Assembly (NCBI GenBank): GCA_934725525.1 | Contig: CAKVCG010000006.1 | Location: 1 to 27,026, forward strand | Direction of reading: 5' to 3' | Origin: an uncultured Brachyspira sp. | GTDB taxonomy: Bacteria > Spirochaetota > Brachyspiria > Brachyspirales > Brachyspiraceae | Length of the DNA: 27,026 nt | Part shown: positions 7,328 through 15,810 of the stretch, piece after piece | Layout of the letters: the number at the start of each line of letters is the position of its first letter | Numbering within the stretch: the first letter of the stretch is position 1 | Made by a program: the position numbers and the translations under genes | The notes under the pieces: generated by a model | What the model was told of the DNA's origin: nothing | The model's input: the letters and a program-made list of their open reading frames with translations, nothing else | Databases searched by the model: none

Positions 7328-8320
7328 ATGAAAAAATTATTTGTTGTATTAAGTATAATGATTTTGGCATTGAGTTCTCTATACGCTCAAGACGATGCCA
7401 ATACCGATGAACAAATTCAATCGGAAAGTGAGCAATCGAGCGAAGAAGAAACTATTGATACGGTAGAGGGCATTTCCGCATTCTCTCCTTCTTTTTCGGA
7501 TTTGAGGAATACGGACGACCAATCGTTGGACAAAAGTTATAATCTTCTTCAAACAAATTTGGGTATCTTAAAAGACGATTATTTATTTAGAATATTGTAT
7601 AAGGCTAATAAAATATTGGAAAATTACACCAATGTAACATTTACGGATACCAACGAAATGTTTTATAATGCCATATACTATTACGATTTGGTTGCAAGAC
7701 CTATAGCGAATGACAATAATGTAGATTTGGCTCTTAGAGAACTTTATAAATGTTTTAGATTATATGATGAAGTTAAACCTATATATGAAATATTGGGGAA
7801 AACAAACGAACTTGCGCAATCCGACTATGAATTAAATTTATACGGGGGTATATTAAACTTATTTAAAGGTTCGCATCATTATTATGCCGTAAGCAGAGAT
7901 TATTTAACTAAAGCCGTTGACAATATAAATAATAGCGGTTCAACAAATACCACTAATTTAATTATGCTTAATACTTATCTTGCTGGGGTTAATTATAAAC
8001 TTGCCACCGAAAATCAATATAGCGATGTTAGAAAAGTCTATTATTTAAATGAGATGTTTAATAACTTATGGGATTTAACCACTTTAAAAACCGAAGATGA
8101 AACTATAAGAGACGCTAAATATAAGCTTCTTATAACTAAATATCATAAAATATTATACACGACTTCCGACAGGTTTAGAGGCGTTTATTCTAAATATTAC
8201 GATGAATTAGGTTTTACTTACGGAGATACGGAAGAAGAGATAATGGGAAGAGATGTTATGCCAGTTTATAAAGACGAGGATGAGAATTCTTCAGACGAAT
8301 CTTCCAATAATGACGAGTAA
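7328..8320 (+). CDS. Secreted/periplasmic helical protein of unknown function
   Basis: The 330-aa product has a clear Sec signal peptide (1-20, cleavage after SSLYA) and a strong AGGAG ribosome binding site. An acidic, Ser/Glu-rich linker (21-45) leads to a helical body (about 65-290) rich in Tyr, Leu and Asn. Phrases such as AIYYYDLVARPIA, LREYLYK-like ALRELYKCFRLYDE and SRDYLTKAVDNI suggest TPR-like helical pairs, but I cannot align a strict repeat. The C-terminus is again acidic (Asp/Glu/Ser). It is probably transcribed with holB and ends at a hairpin at 8357-8392. No family recognised. Confidence 0.75.
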   Translation: MKKLFVVLSIMILALSSLYAQDDANTDEQIQSESEQSSEEETIDTVEGISAFSPSFSDLRNTDDQSLDKSYNLLQTNLGILKDDYLFRILYKANKILENYTNVTFTDTNEMFYNAIYYYDLVARPIANDNNVDLALRELYKCFRLYDEVKPIYEILGKTNELAQSDYELNLYGGILNLFKGSHHYYAVSRDYLTKAVDNINNSGSTNTTNLIMLNTYLAGVNYKLATENQYSDVRKVYYLNEMFNNLWDLTTLKTEDETIRDAKYKLLITKYHKILYTTSDRFRGVYSKYYDELGFTYGDTEEEIMGRDVMPVYKDEDENSSDESSNNDE

Positions 8321-8356
8321 TTTACATTTTTGGTTCATATAGAATTTTCCTTACGA

Positions 8357-8392
8357 TTTAAGGCATACCGATTAATTTTGGTATGTCTTAAA
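8357..8392 (+). terminator. Hairpin downstream of the holB unit, probable terminator
   Basis: A 13-bp stem with one G-U pair (8357-8369 with 8380-8392) around a 10-base loop. The following sequence is AT-rich but has no long T-run, so termination may be partial. Confidence 0.55.
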
Positions 8393-8443
8393 TTATAATT
8401 AGTAATATTTATTAATAAGTTAAAAATATTATTTAATAAATGG

Positions 8444-8471
8444 TTGACATAAATTTAAAATAGTTTAAACT
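8444..8471 (+). promoter_or_regulatory. Promoter of sodB
   Basis: A perfect TTGACA (8444-8449) and TAAACT (8466-8471) are 16 bp apart, 39 bases above the start codon. The ribosome binding site AAGGAG at 8497-8502 is strong. Confidence 0.6.
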
Positions 8472-8510
8472 TAATATATAAAAATTCATAATTATGAAGG
8501 AGATTAAAAT

Positions 8511-9113
8511 ATGTTTGAATTAATTAAACTACCTTATGGAAAAGAGGATTTAGCGCCTTATATGTCTTCCAATACTTTGGATTTTCACCATGGAAAACAT
8601 TTAAACGCTTACGTTACTACGGTTAATGATTTCGTTTCAAAAGACAAATATTTGGAAGGAAAAAGCATAGAAGACTTAATACTTTTTTCTCATAATAATC
8701 CCGATAAACAAGGATTATTCAATAACGCTGGACAGGTTTATAACCATGAAGAGTTTTTTAAAGTGTTAAAAAAATCCGAAAAACCGAGCATACCTTCAGA
8801 ATTGGAATCAAAAATAAACTCCGATTTCGGCTCTTTTGACGCTTTCAAAGAGGCTTTCACTACGGCGGGTAAAACTCAATTTGGGTCAGGCTGGGCTTGG
8901 CTCGTTTTAGCTAACGGTAAATTGGAAGTTAGAAAATATCCTAACGCTATGAATCCCGTTGCCGATAAAGTTCATGGTTTGCTTACTTGCGATGTATGGG
9001 AACATGCCTATTATTTGGATTATCAAAATAGACGCCCCGATTTCTTAAATACTTTTATAGACCATTTGGTAAATTGGGAATATGTTGCGGAAAAATTAAA
9101 ATCTGCAAAATAA
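8511..9113 (+). CDS. sodB: Superoxide dismutase, Fe-type
   Basis: It dismutates superoxide to hydrogen peroxide and oxygen in the cytoplasm. The metal ligands are His26 (DFHHGKHLNAY), His79 (VYNHEEFF), Asp161 and His165 (DVWEHAYYLDY). GSGWAWLVL (125-133) is also typical. Gln75 in NNAGQVYNH is where FeSODs place their active-site glutamine, and the MnSOD-specific Gln in the C-domain is absent (NAMNP), so iron is the likelier metal, although cambialistic enzymes exist. The 200-aa length is normal. It stands just before rubrerythrin, giving superoxide and peroxide removal in sequence, as expected for an oxygen-tolerant anaerobe. Confidence 0.95.
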   Translation: MFELIKLPYGKEDLAPYMSSNTLDFHHGKHLNAYVTTVNDFVSKDKYLEGKSIEDLILFSHNNPDKQGLFNNAGQVYNHEEFFKVLKKSEKPSIPSELESKINSDFGSFDAFKEAFTTAGKTQFGSGWAWLVLANGKLEVRKYPNAMNPVADKVHGLLTCDVWEHAYYLDYQNRRPDFLNTFIDHLVNWEYVAEKLKSAK

Positions 9114-9195
9114 AAAAAGATAAATAAGATAATAAATATTTTAACAGTTTAATATTTATTAGCGCTTATTCAAAATTAAATTAAGGAGAAATTAA

Positions 9196-9732
9196 ATGAA
9201 GGACTTAAAAGGAACAAAAACAGAAAAGAATTTAAATGACGCTTTCGCTGGCGAATCTATGGCAAGAAACAAATATACCTATTTCGCAAGCGTTGCAAGA
9301 AACGAAGGCTACGAACAAATAGCAGCAATATTCCTTGAAACTGCGGAAAACGAAAGAGAACATGCCAAAATCCATTTCAAATATCTTAACGGAATCGGAG
9401 ATACATTGGCTAATTTGCAATCCGCTTGGGAAGGCGAAAATTACGAATACGAAACTATGTATCCTCAAATGGCTAAAGACGCTACGGACGAAGGCTTTGA
9501 CGATGTAGCTCGCTCTATGAAATTAATCGGCGATGTCGAAAAAGAACATAGAGAAAGATACGCAAAATTAAGAGAGGCTGTTAAAAACGGAACTGTTTTC
9601 AAAAGAAACACAAAAGTTCAATGGAAATGCAGGAATTGCGGTTATATATTTGAAGGGGAATCCGCACCAGAAGTTTGTCCCGCTTGTAAACATGCTAAAA
9701 AATTCTTTGAAGTTAAGGTTGAAAATTATTGA
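9196..9732 (+). CDS. rbr: Rubrerythrin
   Basis: Rubrerythrin reduces hydrogen peroxide using a diiron site and a rubredoxin-type iron centre. The ferritin-like domain (1-135) shows Glu20 (FAGESMARNKY), Glu53 and His56 (ENEREHAKIH), and Glu115 and His118 (VEKEHRERY). The C-terminal rubredoxin domain has CRNC (145-148) and CPAC (161-164). The 178-aa length is in the usual range. AAGGAG precedes the ATG. The 82-base gap after sodB holds no obvious promoter or terminator, so the two are probably read together, with a weak hairpin and then a stronger one after the stop. Confidence 0.96.
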   Translation: MKDLKGTKTEKNLNDAFAGESMARNKYTYFASVARNEGYEQIAAIFLETAENEREHAKIHFKYLNGIGDTLANLQSAWEGENYEYETMYPQMAKDATDEGFDDVARSMKLIGDVEKEHRERYAKLREAVKNGTVFKRNTKVQWKCRNCGYIFEGESAPEVCPACKHAKKFFEVKVENY

Positions 9733-9769
9733 TTATAAAAAAAATTGTTAATTTTTTATTAATCATAAC

Positions 9770-9797
9770 TATAGGAGGCTTTTTAGAGCCTCCTATA
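9770..9797. terminator. Hairpin between convergent rbr and MCP genes, probably bidirectional terminator
   Basis: An 11-bp perfect stem (9770-9780 with 9787-9797) carries a GGAGGCT core around a 6-base loop, midway between the two convergent stop codons. T-tracts on either strand are short. A second, AT-only hairpin lies at about 9731-9765. Confidence 0.7.
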
Positions 9798-9819
9798 TAT
9801 TTATAAAAAACATTAATTA

Positions 9820-12684
9820 TTAATAAAACATATTAGGATTTTTAAAATCCTCTTTTAAAGTATTCAAAACTTTTTCGTCGTCTTCTTCCGATATTTTTAA
9901 TTCGTCTTCAAGAGTTTTTAATTGATAATCTATTTCTCTTTCTATATTAAATTTATCGTCTTTAATAAGATTCTTTTCAGTTTCTTCCTCATCTTTTTTG
10001 TTATCTCTATTGGTAATAAAGTTCATAAGTAAGGTATTGAATACGATAAAATTACTATTTAATCTATTTATTACATCGTAGAATTTATCTCTATTTTTAA
10101 CAATTTGAGTGGAAATAGAGTTTAAAGAAGTAACTGAATCATTAACTTTGTTTATATCCATACTTTTAGCTTCCACTATGGTAACAACCTCTCTATTTAT
10201 TTGGTCTAATAAAGTAATTTGGCTATCAACGGTATCTCCGCTCGTAATCTGTTCTTTTACGCTATCTCTAACGCCCGAAGTAGTGTAGTTCAATTTTGTA
10301 ATGGTTTCAAGTATATCTTTACCTCCGATTTCAAGCTCATTGTTTGCAATATTTATTTCCGAAACTAACCTTGATGCATTTTCCGATATGCTTAACACAT
10401 TATTCAAAGTTTTACCGCTACTATCTGCAAATTCAACGCTCTCTTCGATTCTTTTTGTAACTTCTTTAATTATAGTCGTTATTGATTTTGCATTTTCCGT
10501 AGTATGCTCGGCTAAAGACCTGATTTCGTCCGCAATAACCAAGAATCCTCTTCCATTATCTCCCGCATGCGAAGCTTCTATAGAGGCGTTCATAGCCAAA
10601 AGGTTTGTTTGTTCGGAAATATTTTGAATAATATTAATAATGTTTTTTATCTGTTCGTTGCTCGTTTCAACATTTCTAATCGATTCTATTACGCTTTCAA
10701 CTACATCCATTCCTTTTTCGACTTCGACAAGTAGTTTCTTAAATAAAGTGTTCGCATTATTTGTATTTCTTGCGATACTACTAATATTTGAAATCATCTC
10801 CTCAACGGACGCCGAAGTTTGCTCAACCGAAGAAAATTGACGCTCGATATTATCGTTAATCTTATATACGATTTGCAATAAGTTCTCTACGGCAAGCGAC
10901 GCTGAAGAAAACGCCGTTCTTTGTTGCTCGGTAGACCCCGTAATATTTCTTATCGAATCGATTATCGTTTCTATATTTCCGATACTTCTTCTAATGCTTT
11001 CCGTTTGAAAATCAATGTTGTCCGAATTTTCAACCATTATTTTTTCTATATTGTTTATATCGTTGGTTAAATTTTCGCTTTTAGATTTTAAATTATCAAT
11101 AATTAATTCCAAATCGTTTATAAACAAATTAAAATTATAAACCAAAAGCCCGATTTCATCGTTATTTTTGCAGACGATTCTTCTTCTCAAATCTCTATTA
11201 TATTCTCTAAGCGCTTCAGTCGATGCGTTCGCATTTTTTATCGGGGCAAAAGTATAACGAAGAATTCTAATATATACGAAAGAAAGTAAACCGTAAAGTA
11301 TTCCAAATACTATTATGAATAGGCTTATATTTTTTTCTACATAAGAATTTTTAATTATGGAATTTACATCTTTATAATATATTGAAATTATATTCAAATT
11401 TTTTATGTAAGAAAAAATAGCTACGGTTTGCGTTCTGTTATTCATATTAAATACGGGAGTCATATAAAAAGAATTATTTTCACATTTGCTTTCAAAATCT
11501 TCTATATATTGATAAAATTCTCTTTCCGAATCGAATAATCTATAAATCGCTTGATTCAAAATTCTTCTATCTTTGGCAAACACGATATTTTTATCGCTTA
11601 ATTTATAATTGACATAAGACCAATTTGAAAACGAACTATTGTCGTTTACGGATTTAAAATATTCCTCAGCGTCAATATTTGCGATTATATTTCCCATTTG
11701 ATTGTTTATTAACGTGAGCGGATAATAAAAAGAAACAAATATATTTCCAATATTGTCGGTTAAAATATACGAATAAAAATTATTATTATTTGAAATAGAG
11801 GTTTGAGGAAAATTATAACTTATTGAAGTTGAATATAAACCGCCCGCGTCTTTCGACACTAATAACGAGGAGGAAGAACCGTTATCCAAAAAATTTCCGC
11901 TTATATTTAGATAAACCAAATTATAATTATTGCTTAAACTATAATCGAGATATTGAAATCTATTATTTATATAGTATCTTAAATTATTAATATTTAAAAT
12001 ATTTTGACTTAAATTATTTTTTATCATTCTATCGTAAACTTTCAAATCTAAAAAAACGTTTTCATAACTTTTATTTATACTATCGTTTACGCTTAAAATT
12101 TCATTTAAAATTTCTTCTTTATGAATATCTAAATAATATTCTTCTCTAATTCTTATGTAATTCAAAATCAGACTGAAAGTAACACATGAAAAGAAAAAAT
12201 AAATCGTATATATGACTTTAAATACCAAAGGCAAATAGAAATAGTTTATATTTTCTTCCAACTCCGATTTGTTGGAAGCAAATCTAAATACCATAGTGTA
12301 TAAAGAACAAATCGCTCCGCTCGAAAGCAAAGAAGCAAAAGCCGCGCCTAAAGAAATATACATATAAGTTTGTCTATTAAAAAAAGCGAATAATGTTATT
12401 TCTATTAAACTTCCCAAAACCGATAATGTAGAAAATGCTTTCATCGTTAGGTTGGCAAGTTCTATTTTTTTCCCATCCTCTAAATTCTTACAAAAATTCA
12501 AAAATAATATAAAAGCTATTATAGCGAATAATATTTTAACGCCATAAAAAGGAAACGTCGACTTATTGTATATTGAATACCAAATAAAAAAATACCATAA
12601 TACCAAATCAAATAATATATATATAGATATGATTTGAATTTTTAATGCTCGCATCAGATTTTTTTTTGATTTATCTAAAGCCAT
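9820..12684 (-). CDS. Methyl-accepting chemotaxis protein with multi-helix N-terminus
   Basis: The 954-aa receptor has five hydrophobic helices near the N-terminus (about 17-38, 46-66, 84-103, 108-133, 150-176). A periplasmic Cache-like sensor region follows (about 180-450), then a last helix (about 453-474), a HAMP domain (about 475-530) and the cytoplasmic signalling domain (about 560-870). The hairpin tip is the standard MCP signature (SEQTNLLAMNASIEASHAG, 690-708, then GRGFLVIADEIRSLAEHT). The usual MCP has one helix before the sensor, so the first four helices are extra. The tail (about 890-954) is acidic and ends NPNMFY; no CheR-binding pentapeptide is seen. Ligand unknown. It has its own promoter at 12748-12776. 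Confidence 0.93.
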   Translation of the reverse strand: MALDKSKKNLMRALKIQIISIYILFDLVLWYFFIWYSIYNKSTFPFYGVKILFAIIAFILFLNFCKNLEDGKKIELANLTMKAFSTLSVLGSLIEITLFAFFNRQTYMYISLGAAFASLLSSGAICSLYTMVFRFASNKSELEENINYFYLPLVFKVIYTIYFFFSCVTFSLILNYIRIREEYYLDIHKEEILNEILSVNDSINKSYENVFLDLKVYDRMIKNNLSQNILNINNLRYYINNRFQYLDYSLSNNYNLVYLNISGNFLDNGSSSSLLVSKDAGGLYSTSISYNFPQTSISNNNNFYSYILTDNIGNIFVSFYYPLTLINNQMGNIIANIDAEEYFKSVNDNSSFSNWSYVNYKLSDKNIVFAKDRRILNQAIYRLFDSEREFYQYIEDFESKCENNSFYMTPVFNMNNRTQTVAIFSYIKNLNIISIYYKDVNSIIKNSYVEKNISLFIIVFGILYGLLSFVYIRILRYTFAPIKNANASTEALREYNRDLRRRIVCKNNDEIGLLVYNFNLFINDLELIIDNLKSKSENLTNDINNIEKIMVENSDNIDFQTESIRRSIGNIETIIDSIRNITGSTEQQRTAFSSASLAVENLLQIVYKINDNIERQFSSVEQTSASVEEMISNISSIARNTNNANTLFKKLLVEVEKGMDVVESVIESIRNVETSNEQIKNIINIIQNISEQTNLLAMNASIEASHAGDNGRGFLVIADEIRSLAEHTTENAKSITTIIKEVTKRIEESVEFADSSGKTLNNVLSISENASRLVSEINIANNELEIGGKDILETITKLNYTTSGVRDSVKEQITSGDTVDSQITLLDQINREVVTIVEAKSMDINKVNDSVTSLNSISTQIVKNRDKFYDVINRLNSNFIVFNTLLMNFITNRDNKKDEEETEKNLIKDDKFNIEREIDYQLKTLEDELKISEEDDEKVLNTLKEDFKNPNMFY

Positions 12685-12747
12685 AATTTTCCCGTTAGTA
12701 AATTTAAAATTATTAATTTTTTATTAAAATACTTTTTATTGCTTACT

Positions 12748-12776
12748 ATTATATATTATCGTATATTTTTTATCAA
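12748..12776 (-). promoter_or_regulatory. Sigma-70 promoter of the MCP gene
   Basis: On the minus strand TTGATA (12771-12776) and TATAAT (12748-12753) are 17 bp apart, 64 bases above the start codon. This looks like the housekeeping sigma, not the flagellar sigma-28. Confidence 0.65.
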
Positions 12777-12814
12777 AATATTAATTGGGAATTTTATCTA
12801 TAAAACTACAAATT

Positions 12815-13663
12815 TTATACTCTTCCGACTTCGTTTACCACTCTTCCAATCAATGTGTCATGCGTGGCTATGGTTTTTGAATTAAGTTCGTAAGCTCTTT
12901 GAACTTCAATCATCCTCACCATTTCGTTAATCGGATTTACATTGCTCATTTCCAAAAATCTTGAAAGCACTTTCGGACGGTCGACTCCTTTTTGAGCTAT
13001 GTAAGCGGGGCCGCTAATTTTCGTATCTACCCAAAAAGATTCGCCTTCTTTTTTCAAATATCTTTCGTTTTCAAATCGAACTATCTTCAAAGTGTCTAAA
13101 ATTTCTTCGTCTTTCCATTCGTTTTCCGTCATTTGAACAAAGTCTTCGCTGTTTTGGTATCTTCTGTTTACGCTTACTCTTCCCTCTTCGTCTATTACAT
13201 AATTATTAGTTTTTATTTGAATATAGCCGTTTTCTCCCATTACTTTATAACCATGTTTCGTCACCAAATAATTATCTTTATCGACAAGAAAGCTTCCGTT
13301 TCTTGTGTATCTTTCGCCATGAGGAGTTTCTATCGCAAAAAATCCTTTATCGCTTAATGCAATATCGAGCTGATTTCCCGTCTCCCTTAAAGAACCTTGC
13401 TCCCATTCGGTAAAAACTTCGTTGACTTCAACTCCCGTTCCCATTCTGCCGACATAAGGTCTTATATCGGTAGAACCCAAAGGAAATATTATCACTCCAT
13501 CGTCTTCTTTTCTTGCAGCCATCATTTCGGGAAAAGCTTTGAATGTAGCCGTATCTCTTTTGAATCCCGGTTTATCTACATTAGCCAAATTATTTGCCAC
13601 GACATCCAATCTTTCCTGTTGAGCTATCATTCCGCTCGCTCCAGTATAAACGCCTCGAACCAT
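12815..13663 (-). CDS. flgF: Flagellar basal-body rod protein, FlgF/FlgG family
   Basis: Rod proteins build the axle of the (periplasmic) flagellar motor. The N-terminal rod helix reads YTGASGMIAQQERLDVVANN (6-25), then LANVDKPGFKRD. The C-terminal helix has the paired motif NVNPINEMVRMIEVQRAYEL followed by NSKTIATHDTLIG. A beta-rich central part includes TGNQLDIALSDKGFF. The 282-aa length and the long middle favour FlgF (spirochaete FlhO) over the distal rod FlgG. Its start is 16 bases after the murA stop, with a very strong AAGGGGG ribosome binding site. No partner flgG lies downstream here; the MCP promoter region follows. Confidence 0.85.
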   Translation of the reverse strand: MVRGVYTGASGMIAQQERLDVVANNLANVDKPGFKRDTATFKAFPEMMAARKEDDGVIIFPLGSTDIRPYVGRMGTGVEVNEVFTEWEQGSLRETGNQLDIALSDKGFFAIETPHGERYTRNGSFLVDKDNYLVTKHGYKVMGENGYIQIKTNNYVIDEEGRVSVNRRYQNSEDFVQMTENEWKDEEILDTLKIVRFENERYLKKEGESFWVDTKISGPAYIAQKGVDRPKVLSRFLEMSNVNPINEMVRMIEVQRAYELNSKTIATHDTLIGRVVNEVGRV

Positions 13664-13679
13664 TTAATCCCCCTTTATT

Positions 13680-14957
13680 TTATAAAATATCGTCTTTTTC
13701 TTTTTTAGTTTTTATATTAATTTTATTCAATTTATCTTCCAAATTCTCATAGCCTCTTTCAATATGATAGATTCTATGAACATTGGTAATTCCTTCGGCA
13801 ATCGCTCCCGCAGCAACCAAAGCAGCTCCCGCTCTCAAATCGCTTGCCTGAACATCCGCCCCTGATAATTTTTTTCCGCCTCGAATAATTATACTCGATT
13901 CTTCTTCCGTTATATCCGCTCCCATACGAATCAACTCCGGGACATTGCTAAATCTATCGGGATAAATATTTTCTTTAATATCGCTTTTCCCTTTAATAGC
14001 GCATGCCAAAGTGGTAAAAATCGCCTGCAAATCGGTAGGAAAATCTGGATAAGGCATAGTTTCGATAGAAAAAGGTTTTAATTCTCTATTTGTGGCGTCA
14101 ACTTCAATAGTATCGTCCGTAGTTTTAATATCGCATCCTATAGTGGAAAGCAAATCCAAAACATAAGTCAAATGTTTATAATTAGTTTTTTCCAATTTCA
14201 ATTTTCCTCTTCCCGCCGCCGCTATAGCAAGAAAAGTTCCCGTTTCTATTCTGTCGGGTATAACTTCAAATTCCGTTCCATGCAATTCGTCCGCTCCGTC
14301 AATAACCAAAGTCGATGTTCCTATTCCTTCGATTTTAGCGCCCATTGAAACTAATAACTCTGCCAAATTAACACATTCTGGCTCTCTTGCCGCTCCGTTT
14401 ATTATAGTTTTTCCTTTCGCCAAAGTCGCCGCCATCATTACATTATCCGTCCCAAGCACAGTGGGTCCGTTTTTTCCGTATAAATCTATTTCGTTTCCTT
14501 TTAATCTATCTTTTACCGTAGCGTTTATATAACCGCCAGATATGTCGATTTCCGCTCCAAGTTTTTTTATTCCCATTAAATGCAAATCTATTGGTCTTGG
14601 TCCGAAAGCGCAACCGCCGGGATAAGAAACTCTGCAATGTTTTCTTTTCGCGAGCAAAGGTCCCAAAACGATTATCGAACCTCTCATTTTTTTTACCAAT
14701 TTATAAGGCGCTTCATCGCTTTTTCCGTTTTTAGATATTATAATTGTAGTATTATTTTTAAAATCTACTTTTTTACCCAAAGGCTCTAATATATTTATAA
14801 GAACATGAACATCGATTAAATCGGGGACATTATGCAAAGTTATCGGCTCGTCCGTTAAAATTGACGCAACCAAAAGAGGAAGCGATGCATTTTTTGAGCC
14901 TGAAATTTGAACAGTCCCAGATATATTTTTTGAGCCTTTTATAACATATTTATACAT
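13680..14957 (-). CDS. murA: UDP-N-acetylglucosamine 1-carboxyvinyltransferase
   Basis: MurA adds enolpyruvate to UDP-GlcNAc, the first committed step of peptidoglycan synthesis, in the cytoplasm. The 425-aa length is normal. Visible landmarks are the substrate-binding SGSKNASLPLL (19-29), the active-site loop YPGGCAFGPRPIDLH with Cys116, and PDFPTDLQA in the C-terminal half. Cys116 is the residue alkylated by fosfomycin; it is Asp in Borrelia and Chlamydia MurA, so this enzyme is of the sensitive type on sequence. The final 15 residues are charged and divergent. It is followed at 16 bases by flgF, an uncommon pairing of wall and motility genes. Confidence 0.96.
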   Translation of the reverse strand: MYKYVIKGSKNISGTVQISGSKNASLPLLVASILTDEPITLHNVPDLIDVHVLINILEPLGKKVDFKNNTTIIISKNGKSDEAPYKLVKKMRGSIIVLGPLLAKRKHCRVSYPGGCAFGPRPIDLHLMGIKKLGAEIDISGGYINATVKDRLKGNEIDLYGKNGPTVLGTDNVMMAATLAKGKTIINGAAREPECVNLAELLVSMGAKIEGIGTSTLVIDGADELHGTEFEVIPDRIETGTFLAIAAAGRGKLKLEKTNYKHLTYVLDLLSTIGCDIKTTDDTIEVDATNRELKPFSIETMPYPDFPTDLQAIFTTLACAIKGKSDIKENIYPDRFSNVPELIRMGADITEEESSIIIRGGKKLSGADVQASDLRAGAALVAAGAIAEGITNVHRIYHIERGYENLEDKLNKINIKTKKEKDDIL

Positions 14958-15133
14958 TACGATTGCCTAATTTGTTTATATTTTTATATTCGGTATATTG
15001 GAAAAATGCTTAATAATTTAATTTTTTGATTTTAGTTTTTTAATTTTATAATAAAAATTGTAGTATTTGTATTATTTATAATATCAACTTTTAAATTTAG
15101 CGATTTATTTATGTAAATTTTATTTATAAACTA

Positions 15134-15162
15134 TTTACGAAATAATTACAATATATTATAAT
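15134..15162 (+). promoter_or_regulatory. Promoter of the small membrane protein cluster
   Basis: TTTACG (15134-15139), a 17-bp spacer and a perfect TATAAT (15157-15162) lie 54 bases above the first small gene. The rest of 14958-15133 is AT-rich with no feature I can name. Confidence 0.55.
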
Positions 15163-15216
15163 TATAGTATAGAAAATAAAACTTCATTACATTAAAGTAA
15201 AATAGGAGGCAAGACA

Positions 15217-15414
15217 ATGAAGAATTTTTTTTCAATTATATTAATGTTTTCGGGAGCTGTCAATTTGTATTGTTTCGATTTGATAGAAGACACTTTCGAA
15301 TTTCTATTTGACGATTTGGCTAAAGTAATCGGAATTGTCGTAATAATAGCGGCGATAATATTTTTTGTCAGAAAATATTTGAATAAAGATAAAAATTCCG
15401 ATAAAGGCAATTGA
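15217..15414 (+). CDS. Small membrane protein 1 of 3 (65 aa), unknown function
   Basis: A strong AGGAGG precedes the ATG. The product has a signal-like hydrophobic start (4-19, ending NLYCFD), a short acidic and Phe-rich stretch (DLIEDTFEFLFDD, 21-33), a second hydrophobic helix (38-51) and a basic tail (VRKYLNKDKN). If the first helix is cleaved, the acidic stretch is outside and the second helix spans the membrane with its basic end inside. The next gene has the same plan, including the LYCFD motif, and starts 45 bases later. No family recognised; small size and strong translation signals recall exported small membrane proteins. Confidence 0.7.
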   Translation: MKNFFSIILMFSGAVNLYCFDLIEDTFEFLFDDLAKVIGIVVIIAAIIFFVRKYLNKDKNSDKGN

Positions 15415-15459
15415 TACTATATTTTAGCTTTTAGATTTTATTTTTTAAGGAAGATTAAA

Positions 15460-15780
15460 TTGAAGAAAATAATTTTAAATAGTTTGATTTTAATTTTTAT
15501 AGCGTCCGTTCGGCTATATTGTTTTGACGATATTTTTGAAGATATATTCGATGATTTTGAAGATTTTTTCAGAATAGTCGGAATAATAGCGATGATTATT
15601 ATCGTTATGTATTTTGTAAAAAGATTTATAAAAGACGATTATAATTTGAAGAATAACGACAATAAAAAAAACGGAAATATTCCAAAAATAAAATATGATA
15701 AAAAAGAAAATAAAGAATATAAAATAATAGAATACGATTATGACAAAGAAAATATTAAAGAAGATAAATACGATAAATAA
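15460..15780 (+). CDS. Small membrane protein 2 of 3 (106 aa), unknown function
   Basis: It starts at TTG 15460 with AAGGAAG upstream. The order of parts copies gene 1: hydrophobic start (4-18), LYCFD (19-23), an acidic Phe-rich stretch (DDIFEDIFDDFEDFF, 23-37), a hydrophobic helix (38-53) and a basic turn (VKRFIK). It then adds about 50 hydrophilic residues rich in Lys, Asp, Asn and Tyr, which would be cytoplasmic. That tail has Lys/Asp-rich short near-repeats (KYDKKENKEYK, EYDYDKENIKED). It looks like a paralogue of gene 1 made by tandem duplication. The gap to the next gene is 30 bases, so all three are likely one transcript. Confidence 0.7.
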   Translation: MKKIILNSLILIFIASVRLYCFDDIFEDIFDDFEDFFRIVGIIAMIIIVMYFVKRFIKDDYNLKNNDNKKNGNIPKIKYDKKENKEYKIIEYDYDKENIKEDKYDK

Positions 15781-15810
15781 TTTATTTTTAATTTTTAAGG
15801 AGGTTTTATC

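Noticed and set aside
8393..8407. PerR box upstream of sodB
   Set aside because: The left half matches TTATAAT but the right half has three mismatches, and in DNA this AT-rich such matches are expected by chance.
9731..9765. Separate terminator right after rubrerythrin
   Set aside because: An A-run/T-run hairpin can be drawn, but it contains only A-T pairs apart from its ends; the GC-rich hairpin at 9770-9797 is the better candidate.
14958..15133. Possible small RNA or tRNA in the gap upstream of the small membrane genes
   Set aside because: The stretch is almost pure A/T with no cloverleaf, no stable GC stem and no terminator.
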